A DNA stretch of 64,000 nucleotides from UBA10646 sp046296295 (GCA_046296295.1 JBKBLG010000004.1:107938-171937); one strand, 5' to 3'. Positions 36,992-46,162 are shown, numbered from the stretch's first letter. The notes: generated from the sequence alone by a model not told the origin. Made by a program: numbers and translations.

Positions 36992-37087
36992 CGTTTTTGT
37001 TTTTTTTTGTTGTGTTTACTTTTGTTGCCTTAAATTTTGGGTGTGCCCCCCTCACGGCGGCTCACCCCTAACATATTGTTATAAATA

Positions 37088-37144
37088 CCTTACGGTAAAT
37101 GCTTGAAAATGCTCGCAGCAACTGCGTATTCATTTGCCGTAAGG
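37088..37144. repeat. Inverted pair of motif copies
   Basis: R copy CCTTACGGTAAATG (37088-37101) and F copy CATTTGCCGTAAGG (37131-37144) separated by 29 bp, ending 5 bp before the plug-protein stop. The pair can form a stem. Confidence 0.85.
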
Positions 37145-37149
37145 CAATT

Positions 37150-39543
37150 CTATTCTATAATTTTTTCGATATTAATAAGTTGTCCGTTCTCGTTCATACC
37201 CTCTATTACTACTCGCAGGCGGCGACTTACATCGTTATTAAAAAAGGTTACCGTTGCTTTTTTGTTTTTACTATCGGTAAGAAGGTAAGGGTTCCAATAA
37301 AGTGTGGTGCGAACATCGGCACCCTGATAGGTTTCTTTTTCATTGTCATAATCAGGACTATAAAACTGCTTGCGAGCGGTATACCCTAGCAGTGTTTGTT
37401 TCATGAGCTTGCTGGGAGCATCGCTGCGGGTTGCGCCGCCTTTTTTAGTATATACAGCGATAGCACCACCGGCGCCACCGCCAACACTGCCATAAAATGG
37501 CGGACGAAACACTTTAACATATGCAATATCGTTGATGCTCATGGTGTTAAGTGTTTGTGCATCTACCGGCATTTGGTCTAAAAAAAACTGTGTGGCACTG
37601 CCCCGCCACGAAGCCGAAGCATTGGTGGGCGAAAAGGCATTGTTGATTTGTAAGCCTGGCACCATGCCTTGCAGGTATTGCAGAACGTTTTGCATGCCAC
37701 TTACCCGAGTATCGTTACTTAAATCGAAGGTGTAAGCATCGCCGCCGCTGAACATGCCTGAGGCATACTGCTTATCGAGTTCAATTTTTGGATCTTTCTT
37801 TTTAGTGCTTACAATAACACCTTCGAGCGTGGTGCCTTGTAATAGCTTTTCTAAGCGTTCTTTTTCTTGTGCTAAAAAGCGAGCTCTTGCCTGCCCGATA
37901 GTATCTACAATACCATACAATGGGTATAGTGCTATTGCTTTTTCTGGTGCTTGTAACAAGCCATTGTTAAATGTAACTGATGCTTTGCGTGTTAATGCTT
38001 CGTTTTTATTGAATTGGTAAAATAATTGCACTGTATCGAAAAATAGAATTTTTTTATCTTCAAAACGGCCCTGCCCATCGAGCGGAAGTAAGAACAGTTG
38101 CTTAGAACTGTCGCGACTCATCATAATCAGTGTAATATTTGCCGCAAGGCGATAATCGGTAGGTGTGCCACCACGAACTATGCCTGAAAAACCAAGAAAG
38201 CTATCATCTTTTTTATCGGCAAAGGAGGGTGCTTGGTTATTGAGAATAGCCTCCCAGTTGTATCGGCGCCAACCGTGAGTAAGCATTACTAAATCGAGGT
38301 GTTCTTTGGAGATTTCGGTATTAGAAAGGTAATATACGGGGTTGTTAACCTTGCCTTTGAGCTCTTGACTTAATAATAATTCGCTTACAATATTGCGGCT
38401 ACCATCGTAAGGAATATCGGCATCGGTTACGGCCATGCTAAAGCTGGTTATGGTGGTATCGTAGGTTTTAATTTCTAGAATGTTTTTGCCGCGGCGTTTC
38501 AAGCTTTGCACAGCTACATTAAGTTGTGCATCTACGCCATAGTTATCATTATTTACGTAAGTAATGCGTTCGGCAATGGGCTTCCAGTTGTTATCGAAAA
38601 GTGTAAGTACAATAATACCTGTGGGTAAGTCGGCGGTTGGAATGCTACCGCTGGTAGTGGTGTTTTTAGTTAAATCTATTCTTGCCCTATAAATCATTTG
38701 ATAGTTAAAGGTTGCTACGAGGTGTACAATTTTTTGTGCATCGGGCAGGTTTTCGCTACGTGCTACAATGAAGTTCTTTTTATCGTAGGAATTATTGACC
38801 CTGATGCTAATACCTTGCGGTAAAGCAGATGGAATGCTGTAGGTATAGCTTTGATTTTTTTCGTCTTTATAAGTAGCTGTGTATTTCACCCCGCTTTGTG
38901 GTGTAAACAGAATGTAGCCCATGCCATCGTGTATGGTACGAATGCTGTCTATGATCTTTCCTTTATCGTCTTTAACAACACCGGTAATGATAGCTGGATG
39001 CCCTTGTTGATTGATGGCTCTAAAAGCAAGTTTGGCAGGTATATTTTCAATGAGATAACCACCTTCCGGTAAAAAATCGACTGTCACTTGTAATTTGGTA
39101 GCTGGAGTAGCGGCTTTTTTACCGGGCTGTAAAATACTGAGGTTGCGTTCCCAAAGAAAGCTGCTATCGAAATTAAGCGACCATTTGGTATAAGCTTTTA
39201 AGTGCACAGTAGTTTGCTTAAAGGTAGCTGGCACCGTGAGGTTGCCACTAGTGGTACCATCGAAAATAGGACTGGTATGAAATTGTAAAACATTACCATC
39301 GTCGTCGCTCATTACAACATATAAGGTTTTGCTTTGGGTGCTTGGTGTGTTACCGGTAACCAAATAAGCTTTAAACCAAATATTATCGCCAGGGTTGTAT
39401 GTAGTTTTATCGAGGTGCAAATGCACCTTCTCTGGTTGATAGTTATCGTAATAATTGAGCAAGTTCTCTTCTATTTTTTGTTGTGCCCAACTCGTTTGAA
39501 AGCCCAACACGGCAGCAAGCGTAGCGAGTAATAAATACTTCAT
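37150..39543 (-). CDS. MG2-like protein with TonB-plug domain, no barrel
   Basis: A 797-residue exported protein (signal peptide ending TSWAQ). The N-terminal part resembles the macroglobulin MG2 domain: KVHLHLDKTTYNPGDNIWFKAY, about 38-60. The C-terminal part (about 625-720) is a receptor-plug-like domain with NVLQYLQGMVPGLQI, FFLDQMPVDAQTL and GGGAGGAIAVYTKKGG. There is no beta-barrel. Proteins of this layout are common in Bacteroidota and of unknown role. Motif copies at 38137 and 38813 encode LAAN and LPQG. Confidence 0.82.
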   Translation of the reverse strand: MKYLLLATLAAVLGFQTSWAQQKIEENLLNYYDNYQPEKVHLHLDKTTYNPGDNIWFKAYLVTGNTPSTQSKTLYVVMSDDDGNVLQFHTSPIFDGTTSGNLTVPATFKQTTVHLKAYTKWSLNFDSSFLWERNLSILQPGKKAATPATKLQVTVDFLPEGGYLIENIPAKLAFRAINQQGHPAIITGVVKDDKGKIIDSIRTIHDGMGYILFTPQSGVKYTATYKDEKNQSYTYSIPSALPQGISIRVNNSYDKKNFIVARSENLPDAQKIVHLVATFNYQMIYRARIDLTKNTTTSGSIPTADLPTGIIVLTLFDNNWKPIAERITYVNNDNYGVDAQLNVAVQSLKRRGKNILEIKTYDTTITSFSMAVTDADIPYDGSRNIVSELLLSQELKGKVNNPVYYLSNTEISKEHLDLVMLTHGWRRYNWEAILNNQAPSFADKKDDSFLGFSGIVRGGTPTDYRLAANITLIMMSRDSSKQLFLLPLDGQGRFEDKKILFFDTVQLFYQFNKNEALTRKASVTFNNGLLQAPEKAIALYPLYGIVDTIGQARARFLAQEKERLEKLLQGTTLEGVIVSTKKKDPKIELDKQYASGMFSGGDAYTFDLSNDTRVSGMQNVLQYLQGMVPGLQINNAFSPTNASASWRGSATQFFLDQMPVDAQTLNTMSINDIAYVKVFRPPFYGSVGGGAGGAIAVYTKKGGATRSDAPSKLMKQTLLGYTARKQFYSPDYDNEKETYQGADVRTTLYWNPYLLTDSKNKKATVTFFNNDVSRRLRVVIEGMNENGQLINIEKIIE

Positions 39544-39670
39544 GCGATCATTAATATTGGTTGCTAAAGTAATTTATTGCACTGTTTGAAAAGCCAATCG
39601 CCGAAGTAACTTGCTTATTTTGATAAATTTTTTGCAACTATAAAAAAGGTTCGTATTAAATTGTGTTATT

Positions 39671-40864
39671 ATGATAGTTGCACCAATACCAGCCAACGAA
39701 AATGAGCGGCTGAAAGAATTGTATAAGTACGAATTGCTTGATAGTGCTAATGAGCCCGACTTTGATCAGTTGGCACAATTAGCTTCTCAAATTTGTCAGG
39801 TACCTATTAGCACTATTACACTGATAGATGCTGATCGGCAGTGGTTCAAAGCAAGCGTTGGGATTACAAATAGTGAAAGTGAGCGGAGTACTTCGTTTTG
39901 TGGCCATGCCATATTGCAGCAAGATATGATGGAGGTACAAGATGCTACGAAAGACGAACGCTTCTTTGATAACCCATTGGTACTTGGCGATCCGAATATT
40001 CGCTTTTATGCAGGTATGCCATTAATTACCGACCGAGGTTACAATGTAGGCACACTCTGTGTAATTGATCGGGTGCCAAGGCAGTTAACACAAGAGCAAA
40101 TTTTTGCACTAAGGGTACTTAGCAACCAGTGTATGAAGCTGTTCGACTTGCGTTTGAAAAATAAAGAATTGCAACAATCGGTAGCCATCCAAAGCAAAAT
40201 CATTTCTATTGTAGCACACGATGTTCGCAACCCAATGGCATCATTAAAAAGCATTTTAGAGTTGCGAGAACAAAACATTATCAGCGAAGAAGAAGCGAAT
40301 GAAATGTTGGCTATGAGTAGCAAGCAACTTACCAGCACTATCAATATGGTGAATAATCTGGTAGATTGGGGCAAGCTGTTATTGAAAGTAAAAACACCTA
40401 TTCGACAACCGGTATTACTAAAAAAGTTGGTTGAAGATTGCGTTGCCGTAAACGAAGTTGCATTTGAACTAAAAAATAACGAATTCTCTAACCTTGTAGA
40501 TGGCAATTTGGTGGTAGAAACCGACCCACAAGCATTACAATTTATTATCCGTAACCTATTAGTAAATGCTAATAAATACACCGAAAATGGTGCTATTAAA
40601 GTGTTAGCTACGCCCGGTGATGGGTGGCTACAAATAATGGTATCTGATACTGGTATTGGCATGGAGGCGGCTACCATTGAGGCCTTAAATTCTGGACATA
40701 AAACCTATAGCACGCCCGGCACAAAAGATGAATTAGGTAGTGGCCTAGGATTAAGTTTGGTGAAGGAATTTTTAGATAAAATAGACGGTATTATGGAAAT
40801 AAGCAGTGCTGTTAATATTGGCACTAGCGTAAGTATTACCTTATTAGAACAACCTACTGTATAG
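39671..40864 (+). CDS. GAF-domain sensor histidine kinase
   Basis: A cytoplasmic kinase of 397 residues without membrane helices. An N-terminal GAF domain (about 25-160) shows FDQLAQLASQICQVPIS, STSFCGHAIL, and PLITDRGYNVGTLCVID. HisKA is at SIVAHDVRNPMASL, with the phospho-His near residue 180. The ATPase domain has NLLVNANKYTENG (N box), VSDTGIGM (G1) and GSGLGLSLVKEF (G2). No partner regulator is adjacent; the lone receiver at 56.8 kb is a possible but unproven partner. Confidence 0.92.
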   Translation: MIVAPIPANENERLKELYKYELLDSANEPDFDQLAQLASQICQVPISTITLIDADRQWFKASVGITNSESERSTSFCGHAILQQDMMEVQDATKDERFFDNPLVLGDPNIRFYAGMPLITDRGYNVGTLCVIDRVPRQLTQEQIFALRVLSNQCMKLFDLRLKNKELQQSVAIQSKIISIVAHDVRNPMASLKSILELREQNIISEEEANEMLAMSSKQLTSTINMVNNLVDWGKLLLKVKTPIRQPVLLKKLVEDCVAVNEVAFELKNNEFSNLVDGNLVVETDPQALQFIIRNLLVNANKYTENGAIKVLATPGDGWLQIMVSDTGIGMEAATIEALNSGHKTYSTPGTKDELGSGLGLSLVKEFLDKIDGIMEISSAVNIGTSVSITLLEQPTV

Positions 40865-40883
40865 TGCTATTACAGTGTTAATT

Positions 40884-40895
40884 TTTACCGTAAGG
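40884..40895 (+). repeat. Motif copy (12 bases, F), intergenic
   Basis: TTTACCGTAAGG between the kinase and enoyl-CoA hydratase genes. Confidence 0.75.
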
Positions 40896-40975
40896 CTATT
40901 GCTTTTTGGTTAAAACGCAACAGAATAAGTGCATATTTGTTAGCAACGATATTGCCACACTAAAACCCAAATTGT

Positions 40976-41752
40976 ATGGAAGGATATGTAAAAAGCGAAA
41001 TAGTTAACCATATTGGTACCATTACCTTTCACCACCCACAGAGCAACTCTATGCCTCGTAAGTTGTTGCAAGAACTTACCAACGAGGTGGTAGTACTTGG
41101 TGGTAATAACAATGTGCATGTAATTGTATTACGTAGCGAAGGATCGGTGTTTTGCAGTGGTGCATCGTTCGATGAGTTGGCTGCTATTAGTAACGAAACC
41201 GAAGGATTAGACTTTTTTAGCGGTTTTGCAACCGTAATTAATGCCATGCGCAAGTGCCCTAAGTTTATTATAGCCCGTGTTCATGGTAAGTGTGTGGGTG
41301 GTGGCGTTGGCCTTGCTGCAGCCGCCGATTATGCCATTGCTGTAGAAGGTGCCGAAGTTAAACTAAGCGAACTAGCGGTAGGCATTGGCCCGTTTGTAGT
41401 TGGCCCCGCTGTAGAACGTAAGTTAGGTACGAGTGCTTTTAGTCAATTAGCTATCGATGCTGCTATGTGGCGTAATGCCGATTGGGCTCGCCGCAAAGGT
41501 TTATATGCCGAGTTACACCCAAGCCTCGAAAGTATGGAAGATAGTATTGCTCGCCTATCTACCACACTAGCAATGAGTAGCCCGAAAGCCATGGCCGAAT
41601 TAAAGAAGGTGTTATGGCAAGGTACCGACCATTGGGAAACGCTGTTGTTCGAAAGGGCAGCCATTAGTGGCAAGCTTATTTTAAGCGAACACAGTAAAAA
41701 AGCTATTGAACGTTTTAAGAGTAAAATGCAAAAAGCAGTACAAAACAATTAA
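40976..41752 (+). CDS. Enoyl-CoA hydratase/isomerase family protein
   Basis: A crotonase-fold enzyme of 258 residues. The oxyanion-hole segments are RSEGSVFCSGASFDEL and ARVHGKCVGGGVGLAAAADYAIA. The position of the usual second catalytic Glu is occupied by LSELAVGIGPFVVGPAVER, which resembles methylglutaconyl-CoA or general enoyl-CoA hydratases. The substrate is not assignable. It ends just before a motif copy and a very long hairpin. Confidence 0.88.
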   Translation: MEGYVKSEIVNHIGTITFHHPQSNSMPRKLLQELTNEVVVLGGNNNVHVIVLRSEGSVFCSGASFDELAAISNETEGLDFFSGFATVINAMRKCPKFIIARVHGKCVGGGVGLAAAADYAIAVEGAEVKLSELAVGIGPFVVGPAVERKLGTSAFSQLAIDAAMWRNADWARRKGLYAELHPSLESMEDSIARLSTTLAMSSPKAMAELKKVLWQGTDHWETLLFERAAISGKLILSEHSKKAIERFKSKMQKAVQNN

Positions 41753-41766
41753 ATACAATACTATTA

Positions 41767-41780
41767 CCTTACGGTAAATG
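41767..41780 (-). repeat. Motif copy (R), intergenic
   Basis: CCTTACGGTAAATG 14 bp after the hydratase stop and 7 bp before a hairpin. Confidence 0.88.
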
Positions 41781-41786
41781 TTGTAC

Positions 41787-41825
41787 TCAGAGATAAGGGG
41801 CGCCAACGGCGCCCCTTATCTCTGA
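41787..41825. terminator. Bidirectional terminator hairpin
   Basis: Perfect 18-bp stem starting TCAGAGATAAGGGGCGCC around an AAC triloop, in the 75-bp convergent gap between the hydratase and the beta-helix gene. Confidence 0.82.
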
Positions 41826-41827
41826 TA

Positions 41828-43405
41828 TTATAAATTGATCCATGATGTCCCGTCATAAAACGATAGCCTATTGTCGGTTGTATTAAATACAATAGATCCT
41901 TGACGCTTAATTTGTATGTTATTAAGTTCGCTTGCTGCGAAGGCAGGAAAATTTACGGAAGTGCTTGTTTCAGATGAGTTAAAAAGTACTGTTGTTAAAT
42001 CATCCAGCTTTATCCAATTACTTTTTTTATCCGCAAGTTTACGACTAAATGAAACAAAGGGATTGCCGTTCTCCGGAAGTTTTAGGAAGCTACTACAAAG
42101 ATTTGAACTTTGCTGAATAATAATTTTAAAGGTTTTTATCGGTTGATTTGGCGATACTGGAACAATGTTATTGTCGAAGTTTGCGCTAGTGATGTTTACA
42201 TCTGAATCATCAAGAATTATACAGGCTGAATTTGTATCATCAAAACTAGTATCATAAAGTAAGTATGTTCTAAAGCCGCTTACATTTATTCCTATCGAAC
42301 TTTCAAACTTTAAAATCGCACACATATGTTTTACAATTTCACCATTATCAATTGTATAATAGTCGAAGCTAAATGACTCAGAAGCACAAGCATTTAATGT
42401 AATTTGATTACAGCTATTAAAATTATAGGCAACCCCCCGTACATAATCTGAGCCACAACATGTTAAACTCGAATAGGTTAGTCCAAAAAAATTATATCCA
42501 TAATTGACACTGTGAACAAAGCAGTTAGTAAAATTAACAGATGTACCAGTCCCCATACCACTACCATCGTTTTTAAACTGGAATCCTACATTTTTTTTTG
42601 CCTGTGTGTCTTGTGAAGTATGGGTTATTGTTATCCCATCTATTTTAGACATCCATGTATTGTAAGTAAAAAAACCAACCTCAAAATCTTGTATATGTAC
42701 ATTAGTCAGATTTAAATAACCACATCTAGGTGCATAAATACCATATTTACTTTGTGCCGTTAAATTTGAATCAATCTTTATGTTTTTTATGACAGTTTGA
42801 TAATTATAGTTAGAATCTTCATGGAAAATAATAAACATTGCATCTACTTGTTGAATATCTTTCACATTCATGTTCCCAGGAGCTGGTGATCCCGTAGGAA
42901 TGTTTGGTCCGTTATCATCCCACCTAAAATAGTTTAAAGTGGGATTGCTAATACTAGGGTAAGGGGTAAGAATGTCAGTACTTATCTTTTTTAAAAGAGT
43001 TGAATGTGCTCCAGAACCCTGAATAGTAAAATTACTTGGTACTGCAATTGGTTTTGTGAAATTGTACATTCCTGTCTTAAACAAGACTGATTTATATTTA
43101 TCAAATGCTTTTAGAAAGCCAATACACTTGTACATATTCAAATCATTTGTACTTGCTGACGCACTTGGTAAAACACCAAACCATGTTACATCAACAAGCG
43201 AATCGTTAATTAAGCGTTCGAACCAATCACCTCCGATCGTTCGAATTAAAATTGCACCAGGAATGTAGTCGCCATTAGCTAATCCAACAGGTGGAGCACT
43301 AGTTTTTATGAAAACGCCCTCCTTTCCTTAATCTGTTATATAATAAAGATCAATTGGATTAGCAGTAGTCATGAGATCTGCGACAGAGATAGTGATTAAA
43401 GACAT
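41828..43405 (-). pseudogene. Pectate-lyase-like beta-helix protein, interrupted by an in-frame stop
   Basis: The coding frame starts at ATG 43405 (MSLITISVADLMTTANPIDL) and runs to 41828 except for one TAA at 43328-43330, between YYITD and GKEGVF. Reading through the stop gives a coherent protein of about 524 residues: a small N-terminal domain, then VDVTWFGVLPSAS, the usual entry to a tailspike or pectate-lyase beta-helix, then YNFTKPIAVPSNFTIQGSG and a run of helix rungs. It could be a surface or phage-tail-type glycan-binding or -cleaving protein. The stop may be a true mutation, a sequencing error, or recoding. Composition is more AT-rich than neighbours. Confidence 0.7.
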
Positions 43406-43449
43406 AAAATTTATTTTAGTATAATTAGTAAGATATAATTGTTATTTCT

Positions 43450-44389
43450 TTAGTGATTGAAAGTACTGATAAAATGACAATGTGTTACAGCTACCTCTTC
43501 GGCCGGGTATTGTGCATACTTCGCCGCTAATGGAACTGTTTTTAAGGCTTCAATACTGCCGGGCCTTACCGACTGTTCTGTGATAACAATACCTATATCG
43601 GTATATATTTTTTTGTAGTCGTATATTCTTATACCTACTTTGATTTTGTAACGTATTATCTACCCACTTCCACTGGCTATCGGAAAAGCGTAAGAAGTTA
43701 TACAACGTAATACTATTATCGAAGTGTGCAAAATGATCAGACATATCAATAAAATGCGACATAACGCCGCCCGACTTGCTTACGATGCGTTTGAATTCTT
43801 TTAAAATGGGTATGAGTATGTTCGGATAGATGTGTTCAAAGGTATTATTGGAGTTAATTAGATCTATTGAATTATCTGGCAACGATAACTTTCTGGCATC
43901 TTCTACTAAATAAGTGATATTTAATAAATGTAATATTTGCTCTAACGAGTAACTGTTTTGTTGTGCTACAATTGCTCTTAACACTTCAATTTTATCTTGC
44001 TGGTATGTAAGGTATTCTTGTAAAACACCTGATTGTTCGCTTTGTAGAATTTTATTGATAGTTTCAATAACATTTTCTTTCGAGGTTAAAAAGGTAACAT
44101 CGACAGAATAAATAGTGGTAGCGCCAGTTAAGAAAAAACTTATAGGAACAATAGGGTGCCAGCCAGTACCTAACTCTAAGCATGTTTCAGGAATTTTTTT
44201 ATCCGAATACTTCTTATATGCATCTAAATGTGCCTTAGCATGCCCCAACCTGTCGTAGAAATATTCGTCTTTTAAATCTAGCCCCTTGGTTACATACTTT
44301 TGAAATATTAGGTTAACTTTTGCTGCTTGCTTAGCTGGTAGTGTTGTGATAGCCTTCTGCAAAACGGCTTTCAAAATCCATTTTTTCAT
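43450..44389 (-). pseudogene. Class I SAM methyltransferase, frameshifted near the 3' end
   Basis: The first frame (44389 down to 43550, 279 residues) contains CLELGTGWHPIVPISFF, a SAM-binding motif I, and SLPDNSIDLINSNNTFEHI. After NQSR the frame ends in a non-natural RLQKNIYRYRY tail. The +1 frame instead reads YKKIYTDIGIVITEQ, then RPGSIEALKTVPLAAKYAQ, stopping at 43450. A single-base shift around 43640-43655 would restore a protein of about 312 residues. Either a sequencing error or a decayed gene; it sits next to another broken gene. Confidence 0.7.
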
Positions 44390-44543
44390 AAGCGGTGCTG
44401 TATCTGTTGGCTATCGTCTACAAAAGAGCTCATAAGCAACAGAGGTTATTATAATTTTATATTTCGCATTGAAAATATGAAATTATAGCTATAAATAGCC
44501 GCAGTCTTAAAAAAAATGTTGATACGTTCTTGTTACATGGTTT

Positions 44544-44557
44544 CATTTACCGTAAGG
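44544..44557 (+). repeat. Motif copy (F) that supplies the fur stop codon
   Basis: In the sense of the fur gene the word reads GCC TTA CGG TAA, so the motif encodes ALR and the TAA stop. Confidence 0.88.
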
Positions 44558-44966
44558 CACAATTACTACAAACCCCACTTACAACAACATCGGTTTGTTT
44601 TACCACAAAACCTTGCGGCAAATGCACTGCCGGCACATGTATATGATCTAAACAATAGGTATTGCCACAGTCGTCGCACATGAAATGTACATGATCATCG
44701 TGATGGTGGCCTTGCGAACATTCATCTTTGCACAAAGCATAGCGTACACTGTTATCGGCGGTGGGTATGGTGTGTACCAAACCCTTATCTACAAAAGTTT
44801 GTAGCGTTCTATAAATGGTTACCCGATCAAATCCGTTGGTTAATCGTTCAATATCGGCATGTGCCAACGCCCCTTGCGATGCCAAGAATAGCTCCAATAT
44901 TTTGGTGCGACTTGCAGTAACACTCATTTGATTTTTTTTGAGCAGTTGGGCTACTTTCTCTTGCAT
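44547..44966 (-). CDS. fur: Fur-family metalloregulator (Fur/Zur type)
   Basis: A 139-residue winged-helix repressor. The recognition segment is RVTIYRTLQTFVDKGLV, the regulatory metal site is GHHHDDHVHFMC, and two CxxC pairs (CDDC and CSNC) form the structural zinc site. Four zinc cysteines plus a His-rich loop suit either Fur or Zur. It is co-transcribed with the upstream SCO gene (3-bp gap) and is likely to bind the palindrome at 45708-45728. A second motif copy at 44611 encodes HLPQG. Confidence 0.9.
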   Translation of the reverse strand: MQEKVAQLLKKNQMSVTASRTKILELFLASQGALAHADIERLTNGFDRVTIYRTLQTFVDKGLVHTIPTADNSVRYALCKDECSQGHHHDDHVHFMCDDCGNTYCLDHIHVPAVHLPQGFVVKQTDVVVSGVCSNCALR

Positions 44967-44969
44967 ACC

Positions 44970-45632
44970 TTATTGCGGGTTGTTGTTAAAGATACCGTTT
45001 ACAAAGTTGGTTTGTTCGGCTGGTTCATCTAACAAACGTTGTACTAAATTCTCTAATTTTTGCAAATCGGCGGTTTTTAAACCGTCGAATATTTGGCCTC
45101 TTACACGCCCGTTTTTATCGACCACGGCAAAAAATTGGGTATGAATAAAATCGCTGGCAACATCTTTCAGCTCATTCTTGGGGTCGTCTAGTAAGTAGCT
45201 TACACGAGCTTGTTTGTAGAGGCTATCTTTTCGGCCTGTTAAAAACACCCATTTGTGGGTATCGATACCAAGGCTATCGGCGTATTTTTTTAATACGGGT
45301 ACGCTATCGCGGTCGGGGTCGCAAGTGTGGGCTACAATTTGAAAATCGGGATAGCTTTTGAATCGGTTGTACACCTTGAGCATATTACTGTTCATGTTCG
45401 GACAAATACCCTTACATGTAGTGAAGAAAAACTCTACTACATTCACCTTACCCAACATATCTTGATTGGTAAAACGAATGCCATCTTGATTTTTAAAGGC
45501 AAATGGCTGTACATATGTTAGAATAGGACTTTTCTTTTTCCATTTATCGGTGCCCTTAAACACAAATAACCAAAAACCTAATACCAATAAGCCAAAAAAG
45601 CCTAGATACAAAACCCACTTGTTCTTAAACAT
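44970..45632 (-). CDS. SCO1/SenC-family copper chaperone
   Basis: A membrane-anchored thioredoxin-fold protein of 220 residues (one helix, about 5-25). Copper ligands are CKGICPN (CxxxC) near residue 75 and the His in DFIHTQFFAVVD. It helps build the Cu-A centre of cytochrome oxidase or handles thiol redox at the periplasmic face. It is divergent from merC across a perfect palindrome and upstream of fur in the same transcript. Confidence 0.93.
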   Translation of the reverse strand: MFKNKWVLYLGFFGLLVLGFWLFVFKGTDKWKKKSPILTYVQPFAFKNQDGIRFTNQDMLGKVNVVEFFFTTCKGICPNMNSNMLKVYNRFKSYPDFQIVAHTCDPDRDSVPVLKKYADSLGIDTHKWVFLTGRKDSLYKQARVSYLLDDPKNELKDVASDFIHTQFFAVVDKNGRVRGQIFDGLKTADLQKLENLVQRLLDEPAEQTNFVNGIFNNNPQ

Positions 45633-45707
45633 ACTGTGTAGTTTGATGTTGCAAAATTACGTGATGCTAGTAGCTGCTACGTATTGATTTACTAAAATCA
45701 ACAAAAC

Positions 45708-45728
45708 CTTTGCAACCTAGTTGCAAAG
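45708..45728. promoter_or_regulatory. Palindromic operator between SCO and merC genes
   Basis: CTTTGCAAC-CTA-GTTGCAAAG, a perfect 9-bp inverted repeat that overlaps the -33 region of the merC promoter. Its length and symmetry suit a dimeric Fur-family protein, one of which is encoded 0.7 kb away. Confidence 0.7.
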
Positions 45729-45752
45729 TGGGCTCAATGTTTAGTATATTTG
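45721..45752 (+). promoter_or_regulatory. merC promoter
   Basis: TTG at 45721-45723, a 21-bp spacer and TATATTTG at 45745-45752. The ATG lies 9 bases downstream. Confidence 0.7.
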
Positions 45753-45761
45753 CGTTCGATT

Positions 45762-46154
45762 ATGGGAGTTAAGTTCAATTGGGATGCGTTGGGTATTGCT
45801 GCTTCGGTAGCTTGTGCCATACATTGTGCCTTATTACCTTTGGTGGTAAGCAGCATTCCGTTATTTGGTGTTGAACTGCTCGATAATGCCACTTTTGAAT
45901 ATGTAATGATTGCTGTTGCTTTTGCTTTAGGTGTGTATAGCTTGCAGCATGGCTACAAAAAGCACCATCATAGTTGGTTGCCTATTGGTTTATTTACGTT
46001 GGGTATTGCCTGTTTGGTGGCTAAAGTAATTTGGCACAATTGGCATTTGTGGTTTCTCTTGCCTGCGGTAACAGCTATTGTAGCAGGCCACTGGCTTAAT
46101 TACAAACTCTGTCGTGTACACAACCATGGCCATAGTAACGATTGTAATCACTAA
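45762..46154 (+). CDS. MerC-domain membrane protein
   Basis: A 130-residue inner-membrane protein with four helices. The N-terminal GIAASVACAIHCALLPLV contains the paired Cys of MerC-type metal permeases, and the C-terminus is His-rich (HNHGHSNDCNH), as in metal handling. In Bacteroidota such proteins are often linked to Fur/Zur regulators, as here. It may be a zinc or other metal importer, not a mercury transporter. The start ATG at 45762 fits the promoter spacing. Confidence 0.85.
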   Translation: MGVKFNWDALGIAASVACAIHCALLPLVVSSIPLFGVELLDNATFEYVMIAVAFALGVYSLQHGYKKHHHSWLPIGLFTLGIACLVAKVIWHNWHLWFLLPAVTAIVAGHWLNYKLCRVHNHGHSNDCNH

Positions 46155-46162
46155 ATGGTTTT

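Noticed and set aside
44390..44546. Possible RNA gene upstream of the methyltransferase
   Set aside because: No stable hairpin, promoter-terminator pair or tRNA-like fold seen.
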